A DNA stretch of 64,000 nt, taken from JBOGDS01 sp050743075 (GTDB lineage: Bacteria; Actinomycetota; Actinomycetes; Jiangellales; Jiangellaceae). Both the position numbers and the translations under genes were made by a program. The notes below the pieces were generated by a model. That model did no database searches and had not been told where the DNA came from. It saw nothing but the letters and a program-made list of their open reading frames with translations. Below are positions 50,747-58,306 of the stretch, piece by piece. The stretch lies in the NCBI GenBank assembly GCA_050743075.1, contig JBOGDS010000002.1, positions 1-64,000 on the forward strand, given 5' to 3'. How positions within the stretch are numbered: the first letter of the stretch is position 1; each line of letters opens with the position of its first letter.

Positions 50747-50794
50747 GCGTCGGCTTCTGCCTCGACGTGGGCGCGAAGTGACACCATTGGGCCC

Positions 50795-51094
50795 GTGACC
50801 ACCGCACCCGCCGAGGTCGAGCGGCCCGAGGCCGACGAGGTCGTCGTGCCCGACACCCCGTGGACGACGGTGGTCTGGAACGACCCGGTCAACCTGATGT
50901 CCTACGTCACGTACGTGTTCCAGTCATACTTCGGCTACACCCGCGGGAAGGCCGAGAAGCTCATGCTCGACGTGCACGAGAAGGGCAAGGCCATCGTGTC
51001 GTCGGGCACCCGTGAGGCGATGGAGCGCGACGTGGAGGCCATGCACGGCTACGGACTGTGGGCGACGATGCAGAAGGCGGGGGACCGAGGCTGA
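50795..51094 (+). CDS. clpS: ATP-dependent Clp protease adaptor ClpS
   Basis: A 99-residue adaptor that hands N-degron substrates to the ClpC/ClpP protease. The conserved core is WTTVVWNDPVNLMSYVTYVF (the DPVN motif starts the N-end binding pocket) followed by GKAEKLMLDVHEKGKAIVSS. GTG 50795 is the best start; CACCAT lies seven bases upstream, a near match to a leaderless -10. Its 3' end overlaps the frame of the DUF2017 gene, a normal pairing in actinobacteria. Confidence 0.93.
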   Translation: MTTAPAEVERPEADEVVVPDTPWTTVVWNDPVNLMSYVTYVFQSYFGYTRGKAEKLMLDVHEKGKAIVSSGTREAMERDVEAMHGYGLWATMQKAGDRG

Positions 51095-51699
51095 GCACCG
51101 CGTTCCGGCGGACTCGTGGCGGCGGTGTGTCCGCGACGTTCCATCAGGTCGAGACCGAGCTCCTGCGGTCCCTGGTCGGCCAGCTCCTGGAGCTGGTCCG
51201 TGACCAGCCGTCCGAGCGTGATCCCCGCCAGGCAGGCGACCCACTGGCGGCCGCCTTCGGACTCGGCGACGACCCGTCCCGCCCGACGGACCCGGTGGTG
51301 CTGCGGCTGTTCCCCGACGCCTACCGCGGTGACACCGAGGCCGCCGACGAGTTCCGCCGCTTCACCGAACGAGGGCTGCGTGAGAACAAGGCGGCCGCGG
51401 CGGCGGCCGTGCTGGCCTCGCTGGCAACGGCCGGACCGGTCGAGCCGGGCGAGCAGTCCAACGAGGGCCGGGAGAAGGTCCGCCTGCACCTCGATGCCGA
51501 CGAGGCCCAGGCCTGGCTGCGCACGCTGACCGACCTCCGCCTCGCTCTGGGCACCCGGCTGGGCGTCGAGGAAGGCGACCAGGGCCACTGGGACACGCTC
51601 CCCGACGACGATCCGCGCCGGCAGGTCCACGACGTGTACGACTGGCTCGGCTGGGTCCAGGAGACGCTGGTCCGCGCTCTGTCGTTAGGCCTCGACTGA
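51058..51699 (+). CDS. DUF2017 protein, partner gene of clpS
   Basis: A protein of up to 213 residues conserved next to clpS in actinobacteria. The core is TELLRSLVGQLLELVRDQPS, VVLRLFPDAYRGDTEAADEF and, at the end, DVYDWLGWVQETLVRALS. Mostly helical, cytoplasmic, function unknown. The start is unclear: GTG 51058 lies 37 bases inside clpS and adds a poorly conserved stretch; a CTG at 51091 would give the usual overlap with the clpS stop; GTG 51127 would cut off a conserved AFRRTRGG. I give the longest form. Confidence 0.8.
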   Translation: MGDDAEGGGPRLSTAFRRTRGGGVSATFHQVETELLRSLVGQLLELVRDQPSERDPRQAGDPLAAAFGLGDDPSRPTDPVVLRLFPDAYRGDTEAADEFRRFTERGLRENKAAAAAAVLASLATAGPVEPGEQSNEGREKVRLHLDADEAQAWLRTLTDLRLALGTRLGVEEGDQGHWDTLPDDDPRRQVHDVYDWLGWVQETLVRALSLGLD

Positions 51700-51728
51700 A
51701 CCGTCCGGTGCGCCGGCGAGGGCGGGGA

Positions 51729-52109
51729 TCACGCCTTGGGCTGGACGATCCCCAGCGCGTTCTTGCCCGGATCGACGATCCAGGCAGCCCAGGCGAACCC
51801 GACGTCCGCGATGCCGTTCTCGGTCTTCAGCCCCGGCATGTCGTACTCCTCGATGCTCACTCCACGGGACCGCAGCTCGTCGAGCTCGGCGCGCAGGTCC
51901 TCGACCTCCCACCCGACCTGGGTCTGGCTGTCCGCGGTGCCGACTGTGCTCTTCGTGACCACGACCTTGGTGCCGCGACCGCAGCGGAACGAGATCGCCT
52001 CGGCGCTCTCGTCCAGGATCTCGAGCCCGAGCTTGTCGTGATAGAAGTCCCGCGTCTGCGCCAGGTCCATCGCCAGCAGGACCGGGTGGACAGGGCTGTT
52101 TCCCAGCAT
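51729..52109 (-). CDS. VOC-family (glyoxalase-like) protein
   Basis: A 126-residue vicinal-oxygen-chelate protein made of two beta-alpha-beta-beta-beta units. The halves begin VHPVLLAMDLAQTRDFYHDK and TQVGWEVEDLRAELDELRSR; the end FAWAAWIVDPGKNALGIVQ is typical. The usual Glu/His metal ligands are only partly present, so it may bind a ligand rather than act as a metal enzyme. ATG 52109 has GGAGAG upstream. It is an inserted, opposite-strand gene between DUF2017 and the cysteine genes. Confidence 0.83.
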   Translation of the reverse strand: MLGNSPVHPVLLAMDLAQTRDFYHDKLGLEILDESAEAISFRCGRGTKVVVTKSTVGTADSQTQVGWEVEDLRAELDELRSRGVSIEEYDMPGLKTENGIADVGFAWAAWIVDPGKNALGIVQPKA

Positions 52110-52196
52110 GGTCTCTCCTCGATGGCCGGGCTGATCACGCGTCCGGTCAGTCTCCGGGCAGACCAAGATCCACGACAACCCTTAGGCTGCTGAGCC

Positions 52197-52613
52197 GTGC
52201 TCCGGATCGGACGTGATCTCCTCGACGCGATCGTCGCGCACGCACGTGCGGATCACCCGGACGAGGCGTGCGGGATCGTCGCGGGCCCGCTCGGATCGGA
52301 TCTCCCACAGCGGCTGGTGCCCTTGGCCAACGCCGAGCGCTCGCCGACATTCTACCGGTTCGATTCGATGGAGCAGCTGCGGGTCTGGCGTGAGATGGAC
52401 GACCGGGACGAGGAACCGGTGGTGATCTACCACTCGCACACGGCGACCGAGGCCTACCCGTCGCGCACCGACGTGGCCTATGCGAGTGAGCCAGGCGCCC
52501 ACTATCTGCTGCTCTCGACCCGCGACCCCGACGAGGTGGAGATCCGCTCCTACCGGATCGTGGACGGAGATGTGGCAGAGGAGGACGTCCGGGTCACCGA
52601 CGCTGGGGAATGA
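52197..52613 (+). CDS. mec: M67 (JAMM) peptidase, Mec-type, releasing cysteine from CysO
   Basis: A 138-residue zinc peptidase with the JAMM motif: Glu in HPDEACGIVAG, then HSHTATEAYPSRTD giving H-x-H and the S-x-x-D ligands. In Mycobacterium tuberculosis the homologous Mec removes the newly made cysteine from the end of the sulfur carrier CysO. The next two genes here are cysO and cysM, in the same order, which makes this assignment firm. GTG 52197 is preceded by TAGGCT with an eight-base gap, slightly longer than in the other leaderless cases. Confidence 0.92.
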   Translation: MLRIGRDLLDAIVAHARADHPDEACGIVAGPLGSDLPQRLVPLANAERSPTFYRFDSMEQLRVWREMDDRDEEPVVIYHSHTATEAYPSRTDVAYASEPGAHYLLLSTRDPDEVEIRSYRIVDGDVAEEDVRVTDAGE

Positions 52614-52674
52614 TGGGACTGGCCCGGGCCGTTGCCCGTACTGTCGAATCGTCGCGATCCAGGAGCATGAGCAC

Positions 52675-52947
52675 ATGTCCGTCGAGGTTCGCATCCCCAC
52701 GATCCTGCGTCCGTACACCGGTGACGCGAAGGCCGTTGACGGCTCGGGCGACACGCTCGCCTCGGTCATCGACGACCTCGAGATGCGTTTCCCCGGGCTG
52801 CGCGACCGCCTGGTCGACGGCGACGGTTTGCGGCGGTTCGTGAACGTCTACCTCAACGACGAGGACGTGCGGTTCCTCGACGGCCTCTCGACCCCGGTGC
52901 ACGACGGTGACTCGGTGACGGTGCTGCCCGCCGTAGCCGGAGGGTAG
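52675..52947 (+). CDS. cysO: Sulfur-carrier protein CysO
   Basis: A 90-residue ubiquitin-fold protein of the ThiS/MoaD group. It begins MSVEVRIPTILRPYTGDAKA and ends AVAGG; the terminal Gly-Gly becomes a thiocarboxylate that donates sulfur to CysM. Start ATG 52675 has AGGAG nine bases upstream. It is directly followed by cysM. The activating enzyme (MoeZ/MoeB type) is not in the window. Confidence 0.93.
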   Translation: MSVEVRIPTILRPYTGDAKAVDGSGDTLASVIDDLEMRFPGLRDRLVDGDGLRRFVNVYLNDEDVRFLDGLSTPVHDGDSVTVLPAVAGG

Positions 52948-53895
52948 ATGCGGTTCGACTCGCTGCTGGACTCGGTCGGACGCACCCCGCTGGTCGGGTT
53001 GCCCCGGCTCTCGCCGTCGTCCCAGGTGCGGCTCTGGGCGAAGCTGGAGGACCGCAACCCGACCGGCTCGGTCAAGGACCGCCCGGCGCTACGAATGATC
53101 GAGGACGCCGAGCGGGAAGGCCGGCTCACGCCGGGCTGCACGATTCTGGAGCCGACATCGGGAAACACCGGCATCTCGCTGGCCATGATCGCCCGGCTGA
53201 GGGGTTACCGCCTCGTCTGCGTGATGCCCGAGAACACCTCAGAGGAGCGCCGCCAGCTGCTGCGGATGTGGGGGGCCGACGTCATCGCCTCGCCGGCGGC
53301 GGGCGGCTCGAACGAGGCGGTACGGGTCGCCAAGCTGATGGCCGCGGACAACCCCGCTTGGGTGTTGCTCTACCAGTACGGCAACCCCGCTAACACCCAG
53401 GCGCACTACGTCGGGACCGGGCCGGAGATCCTCGAGGACCTGCCCACCATCACCCACTTCGTGGCCGGCCTCGGCACGACGGGCACGCTGATGGGCGTGG
53501 GCCGGTACCTGCGGGAGAAGGTGCCGGGCGTGCAGGTCGTGGCCGCCGAGCCTCGCTACGGCGAGCTGGTCTACGGGCTGCGCAACCTCGACGAGGGCTT
53601 CGTCCCCGAGCTGTACGACGAGTCTGTGCTGACGACGCGATATTCCGTGGGCCCAGCGGACGCCGTGCGGCGCACCCGTGAGCTGCTGGAGGCCGAGGGC
53701 ATCTTCGCCGGCGTCTCGACCGGCGCGGTCCTGCACGCAGCGCTCGCGGTGGGCGGCAAGGCTGTTGACGCCGGCGAGCGCGCCGACATCGCCTTCGTCG
53801 TCGCGGACGGTGGCTGGAAGTACCTGTCGACGGGCGCCTACCAGGGCACCGTGGACGAAGCAGCCGACCGCCTCGACGGCCAGCTCTGGGCCTGA
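52948..53895 (+). CDS. cysM: CysO-dependent cysteine synthase CysM
   Basis: A 315-residue PLP enzyme that makes cysteine on thiocarboxylated CysO from O-phosphoserine. The PLP Lys is in NPTGSVKDRPALRM (about residue 40), the phosphate loop PTSGNTGISLAM follows, and the sequence GTTGTLMGVGRYLRE and the flexible C-terminal tail (DRLDGQLWA) are as in M. tuberculosis CysM, including the end that inserts in the active site. The ATG follows the cysO stop without a gap. The pathway is more resistant to oxidation than the O-acetylserine route. Confidence 0.95.
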   Translation: MRFDSLLDSVGRTPLVGLPRLSPSSQVRLWAKLEDRNPTGSVKDRPALRMIEDAEREGRLTPGCTILEPTSGNTGISLAMIARLRGYRLVCVMPENTSEERRQLLRMWGADVIASPAAGGSNEAVRVAKLMAADNPAWVLLYQYGNPANTQAHYVGTGPEILEDLPTITHFVAGLGTTGTLMGVGRYLREKVPGVQVVAAEPRYGELVYGLRNLDEGFVPELYDESVLTTRYSVGPADAVRRTRELLEAEGIFAGVSTGAVLHAALAVGGKAVDAGERADIAFVVADGGWKYLSTGAYQGTVDEAADRLDGQLWA

Positions 53896-53989
53896 TCGCG
53901 CATCCACAGCACCGGGCTGCGCGGCGGAGTTGTCCACAGCTCACGGATCGCCCTGGTGATCACCTGGCGCCACCAGCAGGCTGCGCACC

Positions 53990-55048
53990 ATGACTCCGGC
54001 CCGACCTCCGGTCATCATCAAGTTCACCTGCCCGACCGAGATCGTCGGCGCGATGCCGACGTTCGTCGGCTTCCACCCGGCGGAGAGCCTGGTGCTGATG
54101 TGCCTGCGCGGCCCGCGTAAGCGCAACGGCATGACCATGCGCGCCGACCTGCCCGACGCGCTACACCACCGGGTCATGGCGGCCGACCTGGCCAGCCGAG
54201 CAGCGGCCGACAAAGCTGGCACAGCCATCTTGGTGTGCTACACCTGCGCCCCGGACGTCGACGGCCGGCTGCCGCGTCAGGACCTGATCGACGAGCAGGT
54301 GGAGCAGCTTCGCCGGCGGACCATCGGCGTTACCGAGGCGTTACTTGTCCGGGACGGCCGGTGGTACTCCTACTCCTGCCACAAGGACTGCTGTCCACGC
54401 ATCGGGACGCTCATCCCTGAGCGGCCCAGTGGAACGCTCGCGCAGCTGGCCGCCGAGTCCGCACTCAACGGGCGGGTGATCCTGGGGAGCCGCGAGGAAC
54501 TCGAAGCGAGCGTGCGCGGCCCGGTAGCGTTCCGGCTGGTCGCCATGGAGCAGGTCTTCGACCTGGTCGATGCGACGCTGGCAGCCGAGATGGCGGCCGA
54601 GGGCCTGGACCGGGTCGCGACCCGGACGGTTGCGCTGGCGCGGGAGGCATTCGGCCGCTTCGTCGACGGCAATCGTGACCTCGATGATGCCGGCGCAGCG
54701 CGGATCGTGCTGGGTCTGCACGACAAGCTGCCCCGCGACGAGCTCACGACCTGGCCGATCGACGGCCACGGCGGCGAGCTGATCGCGTTCTTCGCCGACC
54801 TCGCACAGCGCACCCCGGACTACGCCGCCGCCCCGATCTGTACGGTGCTGGCCGCCGCGGCCTACCAGGAAGGCCACGGTGCGCTGACCGGCATCGCATT
54901 GGAGCGCGCGCTGCGTGCCGACCCGTTCTACGAGATGGCCCGGCTCTACACCACGGGGCTGGCCGACCAGGTCCCGCCGGAGCGGATTCGCAAGCTGTCG
55001 CGCGACGTGCGCAAGGACCTGCGCCGGCGGGGGCGGCGAGCCAGCTGA
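53990..55048 (+). CDS. DUF4192 protein
   Basis: A 352-residue actinobacterial protein of unknown function. It opens IIKFTCPTEIVGAMPTFVGF and HPAESLVLMCLRGPRKRNGM, the family signature. A Cys/His cluster SYSCHKDCCPRIG (about 124-136) might bind metal. The C-terminal third (about 234-352) is helical and ends in a basic tail DVRKDLRRRGRRAS. No signal peptide or membrane segment. The intact gene is followed by vapBC, and beyond vapBC lies a decayed second copy of this C-terminal third (55843-56185). Confidence 0.87.
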   Translation: MTPARPPVIIKFTCPTEIVGAMPTFVGFHPAESLVLMCLRGPRKRNGMTMRADLPDALHHRVMAADLASRAAADKAGTAILVCYTCAPDVDGRLPRQDLIDEQVEQLRRRTIGVTEALLVRDGRWYSYSCHKDCCPRIGTLIPERPSGTLAQLAAESALNGRVILGSREELEASVRGPVAFRLVAMEQVFDLVDATLAAEMAAEGLDRVATRTVALAREAFGRFVDGNRDLDDAGAARIVLGLHDKLPRDELTTWPIDGHGGELIAFFADLAQRTPDYAAAPICTVLAAAAYQEGHGALTGIALERALRADPFYEMARLYTTGLADQVPPERIRKLSRDVRKDLRRRGRRAS

Positions 55049-55094
55049 GCCCCACGGTCGAGCTGTTGGATGCCCTGGAATGGCACGGCCCAGA

Positions 55095-55123
55095 TGGTAC
55101 CACTGACTAAGAGAATGGTACCA
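55095..55123. promoter_or_regulatory. Double-palindrome operator of vapBC
   Basis: TGGTACCA occurs at 55095-55102 and again at 55116-55123, centre-to-centre distance 21 bp, two helical turns. The last base of the second copy is the A of the vapB ATG. Such paired palindromes are typical binding sites for ribbon-helix-helix antitoxins, which repress their own operon, so VapB with VapC should bind here and cover the start codon. Confidence 0.75.
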
Positions 55124-55389
55124 TGACCGACATGGCTATGAACCTGCGGCTTGACCCCGAGCGTAGCGAGATGCTTGCTGAGGAGGCACGGCGGATGGGA
55201 CGCTCACAGGCTGAGATCATCCGCGACGCCATCGACGCCTACCTGGCCCACAGCGAACACTTCAGGGCGAGGCGAGAACGGGCATCGCTCATCGACGCCG
55301 GGCTCCTGGTGCCAGCGTCGGGGCCGTACCGTCGCACGACGCCTTACCTGCGCATTCCCGGCGAGCTGGACCGCGAGGACCGCGTGTGA
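55123..55389 (+). CDS. vapB: VapB-type antitoxin, ribbon-helix-helix
   Basis: An 88-residue antitoxin. The N-terminal MetJ/Arc-like fold (about 4-45) reads MNLRLDPERSEMLAEEARRM and GRSQAEIIRDAIDAYLA; the C-terminal part (about 55-88), with PYRRTTPYLRIPGELDREDR, would wrap round the toxin. The start codon overlaps the palindromic operator. The toxin gene follows in a four-base GTGA overlap, ensuring the antitoxin is made first. The base composition is less GC-rich than its neighbours, in keeping with acquisition. Confidence 0.87.
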   Translation: MTDMAMNLRLDPERSEMLAEEARRMGRSQAEIIRDAIDAYLAHSEHFRARRERASLIDAGLLVPASGPYRRTTPYLRIPGELDREDRV

Positions 55390-55835
55390 TCGTCTACCTG
55401 GACACGTCCGCACTGCTCAAGCGTGTCGTCATCGAAGATGAGAGCGAGGCGCTGAACGACTACCTCACCGCACTCGCCGAGGCCGAGCAGCCGGCGACAC
55501 TGGTCACGTCGGCGCTGGCCAGGGTGGAGATCGCCCGCCGTGTCTGGCGTGCGGCCGAGGACGCCGCTGCGGTCGTCGTAGCTGTCGATGATGCGTTGTC
55601 TGGCGTGGATACTGTGCCGCTGGATCAGTGCGTTGACGATGCGTCATCGCTGGAGACGCGCTACCTGCGAGCGTTGGACGCGCTACACATTGCCGCATCG
55701 AAGATCATCAACGCCAGTGTGTTCGTGACCTACGACAAGCAACAGGCTCACTCTGCCCGCACGGAACAGCTGACAGTCGTCATGCCGAACCGGCTCTCGC
55801 CTGCCGAAAGCGCTCAGCCGGTCCACGACGACTGA
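55386..55835 (+). CDS. vapC: VapC-type PIN-domain ribonuclease toxin
   Basis: A 149-residue toxin that would cut RNA, usually tRNA or rRNA, when freed from VapB. The four acidic PIN residues are in place: Asp in IVYLDTSALLKR, Glu in ALARVEIARR, Asp in RALDALHIAASK and Asp in FVTYDKQQAH. The GTG at 55386 overlaps the vapB stop. The C-terminus runs on about 15 residues past the fold. It ends only a few bases before the decayed DUF4192 copy. Confidence 0.9.
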   Translation: MIVYLDTSALLKRVVIEDESEALNDYLTALAEAEQPATLVTSALARVEIARRVWRAAEDAAAVVVAVDDALSGVDTVPLDQCVDDASSLETRYLRALDALHIAASKIINASVFVTYDKQQAHSARTEQLTVVMPNRLSPAESAQPVHDD

Positions 55836-55842
55836 TCGCACG

Positions 55843-56185
55843 AAAGCCGGCGGCGTTGGGGCTGCACGGCAAGATGGCCGCGATGAGGTGACGACGTGGC
55901 CGATTGGCGGAAGCGCCGGGAGCTGATCGCGATTCTCCCCGACCGTGCGTAGCACATGCCGCCCGCGACGCCGCCCCGGTTGTACACGGTTCTCGCCCGG
56001 GTCGCTACCAGCAGGGCGCGGCGCGCAGGCACGGAGCTATCGCCACGGAGCGGCGCGCTGGGAAACGACCGGTTCCACGAATGGCGGAGCTGCTGTGCGC
56101 AGCGCTCGCCGTTCAGCTGAGACCGGGCGTCATCCGCTCGGTTGGCCGGGACGCCCGGCATGGCCTGCCCACGCCCGCCGGAAGA
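55843..56185 (+). pseudogene. Decayed copy of the DUF4192 3' third
   Basis: DNA and protein similarity to the intact gene is clear in several frames: RDEVTTWPIGG against RDELTTWPIDG; LIAILPDRA against LIAFFADLA; YTVLA against CTVLA; MAELLCAALA against MARLYTTGLA; and VIRSVGRDARHGL against RIRKLSRDVRKDL. Stops and frameshifts separate these pieces. The copy corresponds to about 54690-55040 of the intact gene, including its end. With vapBC between the two copies, the simplest reading is that vapBC arrived with a replacement 3' end and pushed the old end downstream, where it decayed. Confidence 0.75.
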
Positions 56186-56359
56186 CAGTTGAGCCGTCCC
56201 GCCGAGGAGCTACGACCAAGGATTTCACAGACGCTCTAAGGATGTGTCTTCACCTATTGACGGGGGGGAGGTCATTGGCCCTACGTTGCCGCTATGCGCG
56301 TCGGGTCGGCTTACCCTGAGGGAAGTGAGCGTCATGTCGCATCGATCGTCGTCGCTCGT

Positions 56360-56577
56360 CTCGTTGATCGTCGCTTGTCTGGTCGCAGCGCAGTTCGACT
56401 TGCGGGTGCCGGGTCTATGGAGCACGACAGAGCGGCATCACCACGATCGGCGGAGACAGTGGCGCCCCGATCAGGGCACAATCAGCCAATCGTGCCGTCG
56501 GTCTTCACAGCACGACCACCGGATACTTCGCGGTAGTCTTGGACGCCCTTCATGCGTGGAACGCAAGTATGCGGTAG
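56360..56577 (+). pseudogene. C-terminal remnant of a trypsin-like S1 peptidase
   Basis: The frame ending at TAG 56575-56577 reads CRVYGARQSGITTIGGDSGA then PIRAQSANRAVGLHSTTTGY. GGDSGAP around the catalytic Ser, with a preceding Cys and a following VGLHS strand, is the mark of chymotrypsin-fold proteases. The His and Asp parts of the triad and the signal peptide are missing, and no frame upstream supplies them. It is therefore a broken secreted protease gene. Its end overlaps the next lipoprotein gene by some 25 bp. Confidence 0.65.
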
Positions 56578-57010
56578 CGGCCCGGGAGCGCCGGGCGCGC
56601 GAATCGGCACGCGGTCCACACGCTATCTGGTGATGGTGTTGATGTCCGTCTTCGTGGTCTCGTCGTGCTCGGATGACGAAAGTGGGGCGCCGGAGCTGGT
56701 CGATGACAGCGGTGTCGTCGATGACTGGTACTTCTCGTTCGACGTGCGCTACGGCCTGACCGATGGTGACGTAGAAGTCGTCCAGGCGCCCGGCGGCTGG
56801 AACCTGCGCGTCGTGTGGTCGGCGCTGCCGTGTCAGACCGCGCCTATCGTGCGGGTCGAGGGTCAGGATGGACAACTCTCTGCCGTTCTTGTCGACCCCG
56901 GCCCAGCACAATCCCCATCGGGCGGCGGGTGCGACTCCAGTGAGGCATTCCACACCGTCGACCTGAAGACATCGGGTCCGCCGAACCCGGACATGTCGCT
57001 GGTCGAGTGA
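56552..57010 (+). CDS. Small putative lipoprotein, tandem copy 1
   Basis: A protein of up to 152 residues. The N-terminal part RYLVMVLMSVFVVSSCSDDE ends in lipobox VSSC, so Cys 40 would be lipidated; the first 24 residues are unusually long for a signal and the true start may be a later codon such as GTG or ATG near 56625. The mature part, DWYFSFDVRYGLTDGDVEVV and GGWNLRVVWSALPC...VRVEGQDGQLSAVLVDPGP, is beta-rich. No known family. It has a frameshifted paralogue directly downstream, sharing a GTGA overlap. Confidence 0.65.
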   Translation: MRGTQVCGSGPGAPGARIGTRSTRYLVMVLMSVFVVSSCSDDESGAPELVDDSGVVDDWYFSFDVRYGLTDGDVEVVQAPGGWNLRVVWSALPCQTAPIVRVEGQDGQLSAVLVDPGPAQSPSGGGCDSSEAFHTVDLKTSGPPNPDMSLVE

Positions 57011-57440
57011 CGTTTTCTCGGACACGCAAGGCACCTGTGCCGGTCGCACGCTCCGTCGGGACGGCGCTGGCAGCAGTGCTTATGGTTTCGTCGTGTTCAG
57101 ATGCGAGATGAAGGCGCCGGAGCTGGAGGATGAGAGCGACACCGTCGATGACTCGAAGTTCTCGTTCCATGTGCGTTATGGACAGACCGACGATGAAGTT
57201 GGAGTCGTCCGAGCCCCAGGTGGCTGGGACCTGCGCGTCGTATGGTCGGCGCTTTCCTGTCGGACTGGGCGTGTCGTGCGGGTCGAAGGCCAGGACGGGC
57301 GGCTGTCCGCCGTCGTCGACCCAGGTCCCTTGCATCCTCCCGCAGGCGCCGAGTGTGACGCTGTGGGGGACGTGCACGCGGTGGACCTGAAGTTGTCTAC
57401 CGCGCCAAGTCCTGACATCGACATATCCCTTGTCGAGTGA
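57007..57440 (+). pseudogene. Frameshifted tandem copy 2 of the lipoprotein
   Basis: GTG 57007, overlapping the stop of copy 1, opens a normal lipoprotein signal ending LMVSSCSD but runs into TGA at 57109-57111. The mature domain continues in another frame from about 57108 (MKAPELEDESDTVDDSKFSF) to TGA 57438-57440, and is about 60 percent like copy 1 (GGWDLRVVWSALSCRT, VRVEGQDGRLSAVVDPGP). Comparison with copy 1 places the loss of one base near 57100-57106, just after the lipobox. Unless the shift is programmed, the product is non-functional. Confidence 0.65.
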
Positions 57441-57508
57441 TCGCGTTGCGGACTCGCTGGGCGTAGTCCTGCGGGCCCGGGCCGCAGTTGACGTACGCTC
57501 GTCGGGCC

Positions 57509-58306
57509 ATGAACGACGCTCCAATCGGCATCTTCGACAGCGGCGTGGGCGGGCTCACCGTCGCCCGCGCCGTGCTCGACCAGCTTCCCCACGAACCGGT
57601 CCTCTACGTCGGCGATACGGCCCGCGGACCCTACGGTCCCCGCCCCATCGCCGAGGTCCGGGCCTACGCGCTGGACCTGATGGACCAGCTGGTCGACGAG
57701 GGCGTCAAGATGCTGGTCATCGCCTGCAACTCCGCCAGCAGCGCCGTCCTCCGCGACGCCCGGGAGCGGTACGCCGTACCCGTCGTGGAGGTGATCCAGC
57801 CGGCGGTCCGCCGCGCCGTCGCCGCGACCCGCAACGGAAAGGTCGGCGTCATCGGGACCCGCGCGACCGTGACGTCCAGGGCCTACGAGGACTCCTTCGC
57901 CGCGGCGCCGCAGCTTCGCATCACGACGCAGGCCTGCCCGAGGTTGGTGGCGTTCGTCGAGGACGGCATCACCCACGGGCCGGAGCTCGAGCGGCTCGCC
58001 CACGAGTACCTCGATCCGGTCCGGTCTGCGGGGGTCGACACGCTCGTGCTCGGCTGCACCCACTACCCGCTGCTGACGGGTGTCATCTCCTACGTGATGG
58101 GCGACGGCGTCACGCTGGTGAGCAGCGCGGAGGAGACCGCCCAGGACGTCTACCGGGTGCTCGCCGAGCACGGCCTGATGCGCGACGACGACCTGCCGGC
58201 TCCGGTGCACGTCTTCCGCGCCACGGGCGACCGGCGTCCGTTTGCCGAGCTGGGCCGGCGGTTCCTGGGTCCCGAGGTCTCCGCTGTCGCGGACGTCCTC
58301 CGGTGA
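57509..58306 (+). CDS. murI: Glutamate racemase
   Basis: A 265-residue enzyme making D-glutamate for peptidoglycan. The two catalytic Cys are in VIACNSASS (about residue 75) and LGCTHYPLLTG (about 185); the N-terminal IGIFDSGVGGLTVARA has the conserved Asp-Ser. ATG 57509 is chosen; TACGCT ends nine bases upstream. The next gene starts in a GTGA overlap. The murI-MBL-rph-rdgB order is common in actinobacteria. Confidence 0.95.
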   Translation: MNDAPIGIFDSGVGGLTVARAVLDQLPHEPVLYVGDTARGPYGPRPIAEVRAYALDLMDQLVDEGVKMLVIACNSASSAVLRDARERYAVPVVEVIQPAVRRAVAATRNGKVGVIGTRATVTSRAYEDSFAAAPQLRITTQACPRLVAFVEDGITHGPELERLAHEYLDPVRSAGVDTLVLGCTHYPLLTGVISYVMGDGVTLVSSAEETAQDVYRVLAEHGLMRDDDLPAPVHVFRATGDRRPFAELGRRFLGPEVSAVADVLR

